From Georgenia subflava (GTDB lineage Bacteria > Actinomycetota > Actinomycetes > Actinomycetales > Actinomycetaceae), in NCBI RefSeq assembly GCF_009193155.1, contig NZ_VUKD01000002.1, positions 372,001-436,000 of the forward strand: a DNA stretch of 64,000 bases, written 5' to 3'. This document shows positions 49,641 to 58,878 of this stretch, piece after piece. The translations under genes and the position numbers were made by a program. Numbering within the stretch: the first letter of the stretch is position 1; each line of letters opens with the position of its first letter. The notes below the pieces were generated by a model. It was not told where the DNA came from. It ran no database searches and saw only the letters and a program-made list of their open reading frames with translations.

Positions 49641-51272
49641 GTGAGCACGCCCGAAGAGCCTTCACCCACCGCGACCGAGCCGCAGACCGAGCCGGGGACG
49701 ACCGCGCCGGCGGCTCCCCGACCCGTGCTGGTGGTCGACTACGGCGCCCAGTACGCCCAGCTGATCGCCCGCCGGGTGCGCGAGGCCAACGTCTACTCCG
49801 AGATCGTGCCGCACACGGCCTCGGTCTCGGACATGCTCGCCAAGGACCCTGCCGCGATCATCCTCTCCGGCGGCCCCTCGTCGGTGTACGAGGAGGGCGC
49901 CCCGAGCACCGACCCCGCGCTCTTCGAGGCGGGGGTGCCGGTCCTCGGCATCTGCTACGGCTTCCAGTCCATGGCCCGCGCGCTCGGCGGCCGGGTGGCG
50001 CAGACCGGTACCCGTGAGTACGGCGGAACCACGGTGCGCGTCCAGTCCGCCGGCGGGCTGCTCGGTGGCTCGCCCAGCCAGCAGACCGTCTGGATGAGCC
50101 ACGGCGACTCCGTCCAGGCAGCCCCCGAGGGCTTCGAGGTCCTCGCCACCTCCGAGGGGTCCCCGGTCGCCGCGTTCGAGGACCGGGAGCGTCGCCTGTT
50201 CGGCATGCAGTGGCACCCCGAGGTCAAGCACTCCGTGCTCGGCCAGGAGGCCCTCGAGCGCTTCCTGTACGACGGCGCCGGGCTCGCCCCCGACTGGACG
50301 CCGGGCAACGTCGTCGCCGAGCAGGTCGCCGCGATCCGGGCGCAGGTGGGGACCGACCGCGTGATCTGCGCGCTCTCCGGCGGCGTCGATTCCTCGGTCG
50401 CGGCCGCCCTGGTGCAGAAGGCGGTGGGGGACCAGCTCACGTGCGTCTTCGTCGACCACGGGCTGCTGCGTGCCGGCGAGGCCGAGCAGGTCGAGAAGGA
50501 CTTCGTGGCCGCCACCGGCGTCAACCTCAAGGTCGTCGACGCCGCGGACCGGTTCCTCCGGGCGCTGGCCGGGGTGACCGACCCCGAGACCAAGCGCAAG
50601 ATCATCGGGCGCGAGTTCATCCGCGTGTTCGAGCAGGCCGCCCGGGAGGTCGTCGAGGAGGCCGGGGAGTCGTCGGCCGAGGTGAGGTATCTCGTCCAGG
50701 GCACGCTCTACCCCGACGTCGTGGAGTCCGGCGGCGGTGAGGGCGCCGCCAACATCAAGTCCCACCACAACGTCGGTGGACTGCCCGAGGACCTGCAGTT
50801 CGAGCTCGTCGAGCCGCTGCGCACCCTGTTCAAGGACGAGGTCCGTGCCGTGGGTCTCGAGCTCGGCGTGCCCGAGGCGATCGTGTGGCGCCAGCCCTTC
50901 CCGGGCCCGGGCCTGGGCATCCGCATCATCGGCGAGGTCACCGCCGAGCGCCTCGAGATCCTGCGCGCGGCGGACGCCGTCGCGCGGGAGGAGCTGACCG
51001 CCGCGGGTCTCGACCGGGACATCTGGCAGTGCCCCGTGGTGCTGCTGGCGGACGTGCGCTCGGTCGGCGTGCAGGGCGACGGCCGCACCTACGGCCACCC
51101 GGTCGTGCTGCGCCCGGTCTCCTCCGAGGACGCCATGACGGCGGACTGGTCACGACTGCCGTACGACGTGCTGGCCCGGATCTCGAACCGGATCACCAAC
51201 ACGGTCCCCGAGATCAACCGGGTCGTCCTCGACGTGACCTCCAAGCCCCCGGGCACCATCGAGTGGGAGTGA
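49641..51272 (+). CDS. guaA: GMP synthase (glutamine-hydrolysing)
   Basis: A 543-residue enzyme aminating XMP to GMP. The class I glutaminase half has [15 protein letters not shown], the nucleophile in GICYGFQ near residue 104 and the catalytic His-x-Glu in [10 protein letters not shown]. The synthetase half has the PP-loop [12 protein letters not shown] near 249, [13 protein letters not shown] and [13 protein letters not shown], and ends PPGTIEWE as in the family. The first 28 residues are a Thr/Pro-rich extension. It completes IMP to GMP with guaB. Confidence 0.97.
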   Translation: MSTPEEPSPTATEPQTEPGTTAPAAPRPVLVVDYGAQYAQLIARRVREANVYSEIVPHTASVSDMLAKDPAAIILSGGPSSVYEEGAPSTDPALFEAGVPVLGICYGFQSMARALGGRVAQTGTREYGGTTVRVQSAGGLLGGSPSQQTVWMSHGDSVQAAPEGFEVLATSEGSPVAAFEDRERRLFGMQWHPEVKHSVLGQEALERFLYDGAGLAPDWTPGNVVAEQVAAIRAQVGTDRVICALSGGVDSSVAAALVQKAVGDQLTCVFVDHGLLRAGEAEQVEKDFVAATGVNLKVVDAADRFLRALAGVTDPETKRKIIGREFIRVFEQAAREVVEEAGESSAEVRYLVQGTLYPDVVESGGGEGAANIKSHHNVGGLPEDLQFELVEPLRTLFKDEVRAVGLELGVPEAIVWRQPFPGPGLGIRIIGEVTAERLEILRAADAVAREELTAAGLDRDIWQCPVVLLADVRSVGVQGDGRTYGHPVVLRPVSSEDAMTADWSRLPYDVLARISNRITNTVPEINRVVLDVTSKPPGTIEWE

Positions 51273-51275
51273 GGC

Positions 51276-52532
51276 GTGCGGGTCGCGCACGTCTCCGACT
51301 GCTACCCGCCCCGGGTCGGGGGGATCGAGACCCAGGTCCGTGACCTGGCGACCCGCCAGGCCCGCGCGGGGCACGAGGTCCACGTCCTGACGGCGACGGC
51401 GGACCCCGCACTGCCCGGCGGCGGCTACCGGGCGGACACCGTGTCAGAGGGCGTCCACGTCCACCGCTACGCCTCCCGGGCCACCCTCGGGCTGCCGGTC
51501 CACCCGCTCGAGGGCCCGCTGCTGCGCCGCGCCCTGGCCGAGCTGCGACCGGACGTCGTCCACGTGCACGCCGGCGTCGTCTCGCCCTTCGCGTACGCCG
51601 GGGCGCGCGCCGCCCGGCGGCTCCGCCTGCCGCTGGCGATCACCTGGCACTGCATGCTCGACGGCACGGTCGGGGTGTACCGGCTCGGCGCCCGGCTGAC
51701 GGGCTGGCACCGCGCACCGGCGGCGCTGTCCGCCGTCTCGACGGTCGCGGCGCAGCGCGTCGCCGAGGTGTTCGCGCGGCCGCCGGAGGATGTCCTGGTC
51801 GTCCCGAACGGCCTCGACGTCGCCGCCTGGGCGCCGTCGACGACCGACGGCGCCGCACCAGGGCACGTGCCGCAGTCGACGACCGGCGACGGCGCAGCCT
51901 CCGTCGTACCAGGGCAGCTGCCGCCGTCGACCCCGTTGCGGGTGGTGGCCACCCAGCGCCTGGCGCCGCGCAAGCGCGCCGTCCCGCTGGTGCGGATCAT
52001 CGGCTCGGTGCACGACCGGCTCGGCCGCGACGCCGACGGACGGCCGCGGGTGCACCTGGAGCTCATCGGTTCCGGGCCGGCCGAGGCGGCCGTGCGGGCC
52101 GAGGTGGCCCGATCAGGGCTGACCGACGTGGTGGAGCCGGTGGGCCGGGTGCCGCGTGGCGAGCTGGCCCGCCGCTACGCCGACGCGCACGTCTTCGTCG
52201 CCCCGGCCCGGCTGGAGGCCTTCGGGATCGCGGCGCTGGAGGCCCGGGCATCCGGGCTCGCCGTCGTGGCCGGGCGGGGCACCGGGATCAGCGAGTTCGT
52301 CACCGACGGCGTCGACGGGCTCCTCACAGCCGACGGGAGCGACGGCCTCGGCGACGCCGCCGCGGACGCCGCGCTCGCCGCCGCGCTCGTGCGGCTCGCC
52401 CGGGACCCGGGGCTGCTCGACGGGATCCTCGAGCACAACGCCACCACCGCTCCCGCGGCCGACTGGCGCGACGTGCTCGCCGCTGCGGACGGGCTCTACG
52501 CGCGCGCCCGCACCACCACACGGTCGCCCTGA
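51276..52532 (+). CDS. Glycosyltransferase family 4 protein
   Basis: A 418-residue GT-B retaining glycosyltransferase. The N-terminal acceptor domain starts RVAHVSDCYPPRVGGIETQV; the donor domain has VVATQRLAPRKRAVPLVRI, ELIGSGPAEAAV and the EAFGIAALEARASG motif with the conserved glutamates. Between them (residues about 187-218) is a low-complexity insert with two similar copies of a DGAAPG/DGAAS...PGQ stretch. Acceptor and sugar unknown; envelope glycolipid synthesis is likely. GTG 51276 lies 3 bp after guaA. Confidence 0.9.
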   Translation: MRVAHVSDCYPPRVGGIETQVRDLATRQARAGHEVHVLTATADPALPGGGYRADTVSEGVHVHRYASRATLGLPVHPLEGPLLRRALAELRPDVVHVHAGVVSPFAYAGARAARRLRLPLAITWHCMLDGTVGVYRLGARLTGWHRAPAALSAVSTVAAQRVAEVFARPPEDVLVVPNGLDVAAWAPSTTDGAAPGHVPQSTTGDGAASVVPGQLPPSTPLRVVATQRLAPRKRAVPLVRIIGSVHDRLGRDADGRPRVHLELIGSGPAEAAVRAEVARSGLTDVVEPVGRVPRGELARRYADAHVFVAPARLEAFGIAALEARASGLAVVAGRGTGISEFVTDGVDGLLTADGSDGLGDAAADAALAAALVRLARDPGLLDGILEHNATTAPAADWRDVLAAADGLYARARTTTRSP

Positions 52533-52745
52533 CCCGGTCCACGAGCCGGATCGTCCGGTCGTCCAGGGAGCACACAGGCGAGGACCCCGGCCCCGGACCC
52601 GATCGGGGAGGCGTTGCCCGGTCGCCTCGGCCGGGCGAGTCCTGCGACCGCCGCGGTGGGACCTTGGACCCCGGGACCTTTGGCACAGAAACGGGCGAAA
52701 TGTCCGCTCTAGTGTTGTGAGTGTCGAAAGCGGAGAAGGCACCAG

Positions 52746-52820
52746 ATGCCGGATCCCCCAAGCACCCCGGACGGCTCACCGGCCGACCAGACCAACGGTC
52801 CTGAAAGGACACTGCCATGA
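52746..52820 (+). CDS. Possible 24-residue leader peptide
   Basis: A short frame opens at ATG 52746 with GGAGAAGG 7 nt upstream, encodes MPDPPSTPDG and 14 further polar residues, and ends in a TGA that overlaps the next ATG (ATGA at 52817-52820). The ribosome-binding site of the next gene lies inside it. The arrangement is that of a coupled leader peptide. No homologue is known to me and chance is possible. Confidence 0.4.
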   Translation: MPDPPSTPDGSPADQTNGPERTLP

Positions 52821-53326
52821 AGTCCACCCCCGCCAAGATCGCCGGCATCCTCGCCATCGTCGCCGGCGTCCTGTTCGTCGTCGCAGGCGGCGTCACCTGG
52901 GGCATCGTGACCAGCCAGCTCAAGGCCGAGAACATCACCGTCCCGGAGGACTCCGCGATGCTGCCGGGCGACCGGGTCGACGGCCCGCTGTCGGCCTACG
53001 CCCAGGCCAACATCATCAACGAGCACGCCCTCGCCGCGACCGAGGGGCGGACCTACGCCGAGCTCGGCGCCGCGATGAACGAGGTCGAGGAGGGCAGCGA
53101 GGAGCACCAGGCGCTCCAGGCCCAGCGCGGCACGATCATGAACGCGTCCTTCCTGCGGGCCTCCCTGTTCACCTCGGTGGTCTCCTACGGCGTGGCCGCC
53201 CTCGTCATGGGGCTGGGCGTCCTCTTCGTCCTCGTCGGCTGGGCGCTGACCAGCCTGGTCCGGCCCGCATCCGTCCCGGTGGCGACGTCGACCGGCTCCG
53301 ACCGGTCGGAGCCGGCCCGGGTCTGA
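52817..53326 (+). CDS. Two-helix membrane protein, often called 'LigA-like'
   Basis: A 169-residue protein: helix 1 KIAGILAIVAGVLFVVAGGV, an extracytoplasmic loop of about 85 residues (ENITVPEDSAMLPGDRVDGP, HALAATEGRTYAELG), and helix 2 VSYGVAALVMGLGVLFVLVG followed by a short polar tail. Relatives are frequently labelled aromatic ring-opening dioxygenase LigA, a label without support in this sequence; no metal ligands or enzyme motif are visible. ATG 52817 has AAAGGA upstream. No other gene is co-directional downstream. Confidence 0.8.
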   Translation: MKSTPAKIAGILAIVAGVLFVVAGGVTWGIVTSQLKAENITVPEDSAMLPGDRVDGPLSAYAQANIINEHALAATEGRTYAELGAAMNEVEEGSEEHQALQAQRGTIMNASFLRASLFTSVVSYGVAALVMGLGVLFVLVGWALTSLVRPASVPVATSTGSDRSEPARV

Positions 53327-53352
53327 CCCGCCGCGGCTGACGGCCGCCACAG

Positions 53353-53395
53353 CCACGGACGCCGTGGGCGACGATCTCGCCCACGGCGTCCGTGG
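53353..53395. terminator. Bidirectional terminator
   Basis: A perfect 19-bp stem (CCACGGACGCCGTGGGCGA and its complement) with a 5-nt loop between two convergent genes. The strongest hairpin of the window apart from 36549-36598. Confidence 0.85.
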
Positions 53396-53413
53396 TCTCG
53401 TGCCGCGCCGCGG

Positions 53414-53770
53414 TCAATCGGTGCCGGCGCGATCCTTCCGCCCACGCTGGGTGAGGGGGACGATCAGCAGGGTGAGAGCGGCGACGACCAGCACCACGAT
53501 CACCGCGAGCTGCAGGTCGATGCTGTACCCCAGGGCGACCGCGATCGCGCCGATCCCGCACAGGGTGAGGATCAGTCCCAGGATCAGGGTGCCGGTGCGG
53601 GCGCCGCGGCGGACGGCGGGGGCAGGGACGGTGGTCGCCGACCACACGGTGTCGGTGGACCCTGTGTCCGCGGCGCCCGGCCCGGGCGCGGACCCGGCGC
53701 TCGGTGCGGCAGACCACACCGGCTGCTCCGCGGTGGGTTCCTCGCTCGGCTCGTTCTGCTTGTCGTTCAT
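53414..53770 (-). CDS. Small membrane protein encoded after the PspC protein
   Basis: A 118-residue protein: a polar Pro/Ala-rich N-terminus of about 58 residues and two membrane helices (GTLILGLILTLCGIGAIAVA, and LQLAVIVVLVVAALTLLIVP), ending in a basic tail. No domain is recognised. Its ATG overlaps the stop of the PspC gene by 4 bp, so it probably works with that protein. Confidence 0.8.
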   Translation of the reverse strand: MNDKQNEPSEEPTAEQPVWSAAPSAGSAPGPGAADTGSTDTVWSATTVPAPAVRRGARTGTLILGLILTLCGIGAIAVALGYSIDLQLAVIVVLVVAALTLLIVPLTQRGRKDRAGTD

Positions 53771-55623
53771 CGCTGCTCCTCGATGGTGATGTCGCCGGCG
53801 CCGGCGGTGATGACGAGGACGATCTCCGCCTCGTCCTCCTGCGCGGCCGGAGAGATGAAGGTGGCGTCGATCGAGCTGCCGTCCTGCCAGGTCGCCGGGC
53901 CGAGAGCGCTCGTCGTCTCCTCGATCGGGCCCGACCAGCCCGGGGACGTGCGCCCCTGGATCTGGCCGGCACCGAGCTCGATGTCGAGCCGCACGGCGGG
54001 ATCCGCGGGCAGGACGACCCGGAGATCGCCGGCACCGAAGTGGACCGGGACCGTGACAGGGTCGCCGGCGGGGTCGAGCCGGCTGAGGTCGACATCGAGG
54101 TCCCCGGCCAGGAGGTCGTAGCCCTCGGCCGCCTCCTCCGTGGTGGTCGGCGCGAAGGTGTGGTCACCGAAGGCACCGCCCGGGGTGAACCCGGCGGCCA
54201 CCGGTCCGACGGTCGTCGCCGAGGTGACGGGGACGACCAGCAACGCGGCGAGGACGCCCAGCACCGACAGTGCGCCGCCGCGCCGCCCGACGGCGCCCGC
54301 GATCATGACGCCGAGGCCGAGGAGCGCGAGGACGGCGCCACCGATCGTCAGCGGCAGCATCCAGCCGAGGGGTTCGACGCGGTCCCACAGCAGCAGGCCG
54401 GCGGTCGTCAGCAGAGCGAGGGCGAGGATCACCGTCACGAGGGCCGAGCCCGGTCCGGGGGACTTCGGTCGCGGCGGCACCGGCGGCGGGTACGACGCCT
54501 GGGCTGGGCCGTACGGGCCCGCCGGTACGCCGGCCGAGCCCGCCGTCGTGGCCGACCACGGGACGCTGCCAGGTGCAGGCGACGGTCCCGCTGCCGGCGT
54601 GGCGCCGTAGGCGGCCTGTCCGTAGGCGGTCTGGGAGCGTTCGTCGCGACCGGTGCCGTAAGCCGCCTGACCGTATGCGGTCCCAGGCGATTCGGGACCG
54701 GTGCCGTAAGCGGCCTGGCCGTATGCGGTCCCAGGTGCTTCTGGCGCGCTCCGAGGCGCGCCGGCGGCGCCGGAGGCGGCCTGGCCGGGGGCCGTGTGTG
54801 CCGGGGGCGTCGTTGTGCCGTGGACGTCGTGCCCGGCGGACGAGGTGTGGAACTCCTGGCCGCCGGACCACACGGGTGCCGGACCCGGGCTCCACGGGGT
54901 GCCTCCGTGCGGCGGCGGGGCCGACGCCGCGGCGGACGACCCACGGCGGGCCAGGGCGACGACCCCGACGATCACCAGAGCGACGAACGCCAGGCTCAGG
55001 AGGAACCACCCGTCGCCCCAGTAGCCGAACCCGGCCCACCACGTGCCGGGTCGGGCCAGACCGATGATGACGAAGATGACGGCGCCGGCGAGTGCTGCGT
55101 CGACGTTGCCGCGCAGCGCCTCCTGCAGGTGGATACGACCGTCGGACTCCTCCGGGAGCAGCGCCCAGCCGATGCCGTAGAGCAGCAGCCCGAGTCCGCC
55201 GAAGAAGCTCAGGACCACGAGGATCCCGCGCACGAGCAGCGGGTCGACGTCGAGGCGGCGGGCTATCCCGGCCGCGACACCGCCGATCCACCGGTCCTGG
55301 CCACGCCAGATCCCGGTGCGCCGCATCGAGGCGAAGAACCCGGCCGTCGTCGACGGACGTGGCTGTGGCTCGGGGCCGCCCCACCCGGCGCCGCCCTGGG
55401 CTGCGCCGTGCTGCGTGCGGTGCGGGGAGCCACCGTGCGCGGTGCCCTGCTGGGTGCCGAAGTGCGTGCCGCCGTGCGTGCTCTCGCCGTGCGTGCCGCC
55501 ACCGTGGGACCACGTGTGCGGTGCGCCGGTGGATGGGGCGCCGTGCTGGTCGCCGGCGGGCGGGCGCTCGCCCGGTCCGCCAGGGACGGGGCCCGGACTG
55601 TCAGGTGTGCCTGTGCTGGTCAT
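53767..55623 (-). CDS. PspC domain protein with C-terminal LiaF/toastrack-like domain
   Basis: A 618-residue envelope-stress type protein. A His/Gly-rich N-terminus is followed by a PspC domain (RWIGGVAAGIARRLDVDPLL, LLLYGIGWALLP), membrane helices, a Gly/Pro/Tyr linker with three copies of TAYGQAAYG (DNA 54610-54735), three more helices and a soluble beta-rich end (GDLDVDLSRLDPAG, VHFGAGDLRVVLP, LDIELGAGQIQG) like LiaF/DUF4097. Start ATG 55623. Divergent from a kinase that also carries PspC; both probably sense membrane state. Confidence 0.85.
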   Translation of the reverse strand: MTSTGTPDSPGPVPGGPGERPPAGDQHGAPSTGAPHTWSHGGGTHGESTHGGTHFGTQQGTAHGGSPHRTQHGAAQGGAGWGGPEPQPRPSTTAGFFASMRRTGIWRGQDRWIGGVAAGIARRLDVDPLLVRGILVVLSFFGGLGLLLYGIGWALLPEESDGRIHLQEALRGNVDAALAGAVIFVIIGLARPGTWWAGFGYWGDGWFLLSLAFVALVIVGVVALARRGSSAAASAPPPHGGTPWSPGPAPVWSGGQEFHTSSAGHDVHGTTTPPAHTAPGQAASGAAGAPRSAPEAPGTAYGQAAYGTGPESPGTAYGQAAYGTGRDERSQTAYGQAAYGATPAAGPSPAPGSVPWSATTAGSAGVPAGPYGPAQASYPPPVPPRPKSPGPGSALVTVILALALLTTAGLLLWDRVEPLGWMLPLTIGGAVLALLGLGVMIAGAVGRRGGALSVLGVLAALLVVPVTSATTVGPVAAGFTPGGAFGDHTFAPTTTEEAAEGYDLLAGDLDVDLSRLDPAGDPVTVPVHFGAGDLRVVLPADPAVRLDIELGAGQIQGRTSPGWSGPIEETTSALGPATWQDGSSIDATFISPAAQEDEAEIVLVITAGAGDITIEEQR

Positions 55624-55759
55624 GGTGCCAGCCAACCCTCTCCACCGGGCCTGTCACCATCGGGGACGACCCTGGTCGGACCCTGAACTTGGCTGGGGAG
55701 AACCCTGGATTGCGTCGGTGCACGAGGGTCCGGAGGCGGTCGCGTGTGACGATTGGGCC

Positions 55760-56992
55760 GTGAGCGCACCTCCCGTGCCGGCTGTCGGACGCCGGCTCCC
55801 GCTGCGCCGTCCCCCACAGGGCCGGTGGCTGGCCGGCGTGTGCCACGGACTCGCCGTGCATCTCGACGTGCCGGTGGCGTACGTCCGGCTGGGCGCCGCC
55901 CTGACGGCGCTGGCCGGCGGCGCCGGGGTGCTCATGTACCTCTGGCTGTGGATCACAGTGCCCGCGGGCGACCCGCGCGACGCCGTACGACCCGCCGGAC
56001 GGACACGTCTCGCCCCGAGGCTGCGGGCGCTGCAGCTCACCGGGCCGGTCCGAGACATCGCGATAGCGCTCGCCCTCCTGGCCGTCGCCGGCATGCTCCT
56101 GCTGTGGCGCGCGGACGTCGCGGTGCCCGCGAGCTGGCTCGTCCCTGCCCTCATCGTCGCCGCGGGGGCGGCGCTGGCCTGGGGCCAGCTCGCCACGCTG
56201 AACCGTGCGGGCGGCCTCACGCCCGGTGGCCGCAGCGCCGTCGTCCTGCGCGTCGGCGGGGGCGTGGTCCTCGCCGTCGTCGGTGCGCTGCTGCTCGTGG
56301 GTCGCGACGAGAGCCCGGTCGAGCTGCTCCGTGGCACCGCGGCCGGGCTGGCCGTCGTGGCCGGGGTGGCCGTGGTGCTCGCGCCGCTGCTGCTCCGGCT
56401 GGTGCGCGAGCTCGGCACCGAGCGCGAGGCCCGCGCCCGCGAGTCCGAGCGCGCTGACATCGCTGCCCACCTGCACGACTCGGTGCTGCAGACGCTGTCG
56501 ATGATCCGCGCCCGCGCCGGGAACAGCGAGGAGGTGTCCCGGCTGGCCCGGGCCCAGGAACGTGAGCTGCGGGAGTGGCTCTACACGGACCGGCCCGCCC
56601 CCGGCACCTCCACCGCCGACGCCGTGCGCCAGGTCGCCGCCGAGGTCGAGGACCTGCACGGCGTGGCCATCGAGGTCGTCACCGCCGGCGACACGGAGCC
56701 GGACGCGGGCACCGAGATCCTCGTCGCCGCCACCCGGGAGGCCCTCGGCAACGCCGTCGTGCACGGCCGGGCGCCGGTGAGCCTGTACGTCGAGGTGACA
56801 CCGGAGCAGACCGAGGTCTTCGTCCGCGACCGCGGCGACGGCTTCGACCCGGACGCCATCCCGGACGACCGGCACGGCGTCCGGCAGTCGATCGTGGGGC
56901 GGATGGACCGCCACGGCGGCAGCGCCCGGGTGCGCTCGCGCACGACCGGTACCGAGGTCCACCTCGTGATGCCACGGAAGGGGCAGCAATGA
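55760..56992 (+). CDS. PspC-containing sensor histidine kinase (NarL/LiaS type)
   Basis: A 410-residue kinase. An N-terminal PspC domain (GRWLAGVCHGLAVHLDVPVA, LMYLWLWITVP) is followed by two or three further membrane helices. The HisKA_3 helix has the phosphoacceptor His in DIAAHLHDSVLQTL near residue 238, and the HATPase has EILVAATREALGNAVVHG and VRDRGDGFDPDAIP. GTG 55760 gives the start; GACGAT lies 6 nt upstream, a weak leaderless box. It overlaps the regulator gene by 4 bp. Confidence 0.9.
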   Translation: MSAPPVPAVGRRLPLRRPPQGRWLAGVCHGLAVHLDVPVAYVRLGAALTALAGGAGVLMYLWLWITVPAGDPRDAVRPAGRTRLAPRLRALQLTGPVRDIAIALALLAVAGMLLLWRADVAVPASWLVPALIVAAGAALAWGQLATLNRAGGLTPGGRSAVVLRVGGGVVLAVVGALLLVGRDESPVELLRGTAAGLAVVAGVAVVLAPLLLRLVRELGTEREARARESERADIAAHLHDSVLQTLSMIRARAGNSEEVSRLARAQERELREWLYTDRPAPGTSTADAVRQVAAEVEDLHGVAIEVVTAGDTEPDAGTEILVAATREALGNAVVHGRAPVSLYVEVTPEQTEVFVRDRGDGFDPDAIPDDRHGVRQSIVGRMDRHGGSARVRSRTTGTEVHLVMPRKGQQ

Positions 56993-57663
56993 CCGAGCAG
57001 AACCAGCCCATCAGGGTGCTCATCGTCGACGACCACGCGCTGGTGCGCAGCGGGGTGCGGGCCGAGCTGGTCCGCCACGCCCCGGACGTCGACGTCGTCG
57101 GCGAGGCCGAGGACGTCGAAGGGGCGGTGGCGGCGGTGCACGCCCTGCAGCCGGACGTCGTCCTGCTCGACGTGCACCTGCCCGGCGGCCGGGGTGGGGG
57201 AGGGGCCGAGGTCGTGGCCACGTGCGCCGACTCGCTCACCGCCACCAAGTTCCTCGCACTGTCGGTCTCCGACGCGAGCGAGGACGTCGTCGCCGTCATC
57301 CGTGCGGGTGCCCGCGGCTACGTCACCAAGGCGATCAGCGCCGACGACCTCGCGGCGTCGATCCGGCGGGTGGCAGCCGGCGACGCCGCCTTCTCGCCCC
57401 GGCTGGCTGGCTTCGTGCTCGACGCCTTCGGCACCGCCGCCGCCGACGTCGCCGTGCACGACGACGAGCTGGACCGGCTGACGGCCCGGGAGCGTGAGGT
57501 CATGCGCCTCATCGCGCGCGGCTACACCTACAAGGAGGTGGCGAGCGAGCTGTTCATCTCGGTCAAGACCGTGGAGACGCACGTCTCGGCGGTGCTGCGC
57601 AAGCTCCAGCTCTCCTCCCGGCACGAGCTGACGAGGTGGGCGGCAGCGCGTCGCCTGCTCTGA
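56989..57663 (+). CDS. LuxR/NarL-type response regulator
   Basis: A 224-residue regulator. The receiver has the acidic pair in VLIVDDHALVR, the phosphorylated Asp61 in VVLLDVHLPGG and the Lys of GYVTKAIS; the C-terminal LuxR helix-turn-helix is LTAREREVMRLIARG, YKEVASELFISVKTVETHVS. Its ATG overlaps the kinase stop (ATGA), so kinase and regulator are made together. Targets probably include the divergent PspC gene. Confidence 0.94.
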   Translation: MTEQNQPIRVLIVDDHALVRSGVRAELVRHAPDVDVVGEAEDVEGAVAAVHALQPDVVLLDVHLPGGRGGGGAEVVATCADSLTATKFLALSVSDASEDVVAVIRAGARGYVTKAISADDLAASIRRVAAGDAAFSPRLAGFVLDAFGTAAADVAVHDDELDRLTAREREVMRLIARGYTYKEVASELFISVKTVETHVSAVLRKLQLSSRHELTRWAAARRLL

Positions 57664-57700
57664 GCCCGGCTCGACAGGCCGACGACCGCGCCTGGACACG

Positions 57701-57732
57701 ACGACCGCTGCTGTCACGCCACGAGCGGTCGT
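57701..57732 (+). terminator. Probable terminator after the response regulator
   Basis: ACGACCGCT and AGCGGTCGT flank a 14-nt loop 37 nt after the stop; further partial pairing extends outward. Confidence 0.45.
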
Positions 57733-57837
57733 GTCGTCGCACGGTCGCGCAGAGCTGATGCTCCGGGCGGCCGCCGGTGTGAGCACCTTCACCAGGCAGG
57801 GCCGGGACTTTGGTGACAGCCTGTCCGTAAACGTTCG

Positions 57838-57843
57838 TAGGGT
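57838..57843 (+). promoter_or_regulatory. Leaderless -10 box of the 57850 gene
   Basis: TAGGGT ends 6 nt before ATG 57850; no ribosome-binding site. Confidence 0.5.
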
Positions 57844-57849
57844 GGGTGC

Positions 57850-58191
57850 ATGGACATCGTCTCGGGCATCCTCCTCGTCATCCACATGATCGGCTGGGCC
57901 ATCGTGCTCGGCGGCGCGCTGACCAGCATGCGCGAGCCGAGAATCGCCAAGGGTGTCACCCACGGGGCGCTGACCGCCCTGGTCGCCGGTGTGCTCCTCG
58001 TCGGCATGGCGGAGATGGGCGACGGCGACGTCAACCACATCAAGATCGCCGTCAAGCTCGTGGTCGCCCTGGTGATCACAGCCATGGCCTTCTACGGGTC
58101 GAAGAACGAGGAGAAGGTCACCACCGGGTTCCTCGGCGGCCTCGCCGGGCTGACCGTGCTGAACATCGCCGTGGCTGTGCTCTGGCGCTGA
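57850..58191 (+). CDS. Small four-helix membrane protein
   Basis: A 113-residue, mostly hydrophobic protein with helices ILLVIHMIGWAIVLGGALTS, GALTALVAGVLLVGMAEMG, IKIAVKLVVALVITAMAFYG and FLGGLAGLTVLNIAVAVLW. The pattern is familiar from actinobacterial proteins of unknown function; His12 lies in the first helix. No domain name can be given. It precedes the DUF456 gene by 68 bp on the same strand. Confidence 0.78.
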   Translation: MDIVSGILLVIHMIGWAIVLGGALTSMREPRIAKGVTHGALTALVAGVLLVGMAEMGDGDVNHIKIAVKLVVALVITAMAFYGSKNEEKVTTGFLGGLAGLTVLNIAVAVLWR

Positions 58192-58259
58192 CGCAGGTGG
58201 CTGCCTCTGTCGCGAGCCGGCTCGGCGCGAGCGCCGCGCACCAGGCAGGATGAGGTCCC

Positions 58260-58742
58260 GTGGATCCCTTAGCTGAGCTGCTCGTCGGCCTCGTCATCGT
58301 CGTCGGACTCGTCGGTGCCGTCGTCCAGGTCTACCCGGGCAGCCTCATCGTGCTGGCCGCGGTGGCGGTCTGGGGCGTGGTGACCGGCGGCGTGGTCGGC
58401 TGGGTGGTGCTCGTCGTCGCCGCTCTCGCGGTGCTCGGCGCCGGGATCGCCAAGTACTTCTACGCCGGGCGCTACCTCAAGGGCGCCGGTGTGCCCAACC
58501 GCACCCTCCTGGTCGGGGCGGTGCTCGGAGTGATCGGCTTCTTCGTCGTCCCCGTGGTCGGGCTGCCGCTCGGCTTCGTCCTCGGCGTCTACCTCTCCGA
58601 GATGCAGCGCCGGCGCAACCAGCGCGAGGCCTGGCGGGCCACCATCTCCGCAATGAAGGCCACCGGTCTGACCATCCTCATCGAGCTCTCGGGTGCCATG
58701 GTGGCCACCGGTGCCTGGGTCGTGGGACTTCTGCTCACCTGA
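58260..58742 (+). CDS. DUF456 family membrane protein
   Basis: A 160-residue membrane protein with a DUF456 pattern: VVGLVGAVVQVYPGSLIVLA at the start, AKYFYAGRYLKGAGVPNRTL in the middle, then VVGLPLGFVLGVYLSE and a last helix after the RRRNQREAWRATISAMKATG amphipathic stretch. The family function is unknown. The GTG at 58260 is preceded by AGGATGAGG. Convergent with the sigma-factor partner gene. Confidence 0.85.
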   Translation: MDPLAELLVGLVIVVGLVGAVVQVYPGSLIVLAAVAVWGVVTGGVVGWVVLVVAALAVLGAGIAKYFYAGRYLKGAGVPNRTLLVGAVLGVIGFFVVPVVGLPLGFVLGVYLSEMQRRRNQREAWRATISAMKATGLTILIELSGAMVATGAWVVGLLLT

Positions 58743-58878
58743 GCTACCGCCGCGCCTCGAGCTGTGCGAGCGGGCCGTGCGCGCTTGCACCCAGGAACGG
58801 ACCTCCGCCCGCTCGTGTCGGGACGAGCGGTGGCCAGTGTCGCCTGGTCGGCGCTCGGCCGGCTGGCCCGCTAGTGCC

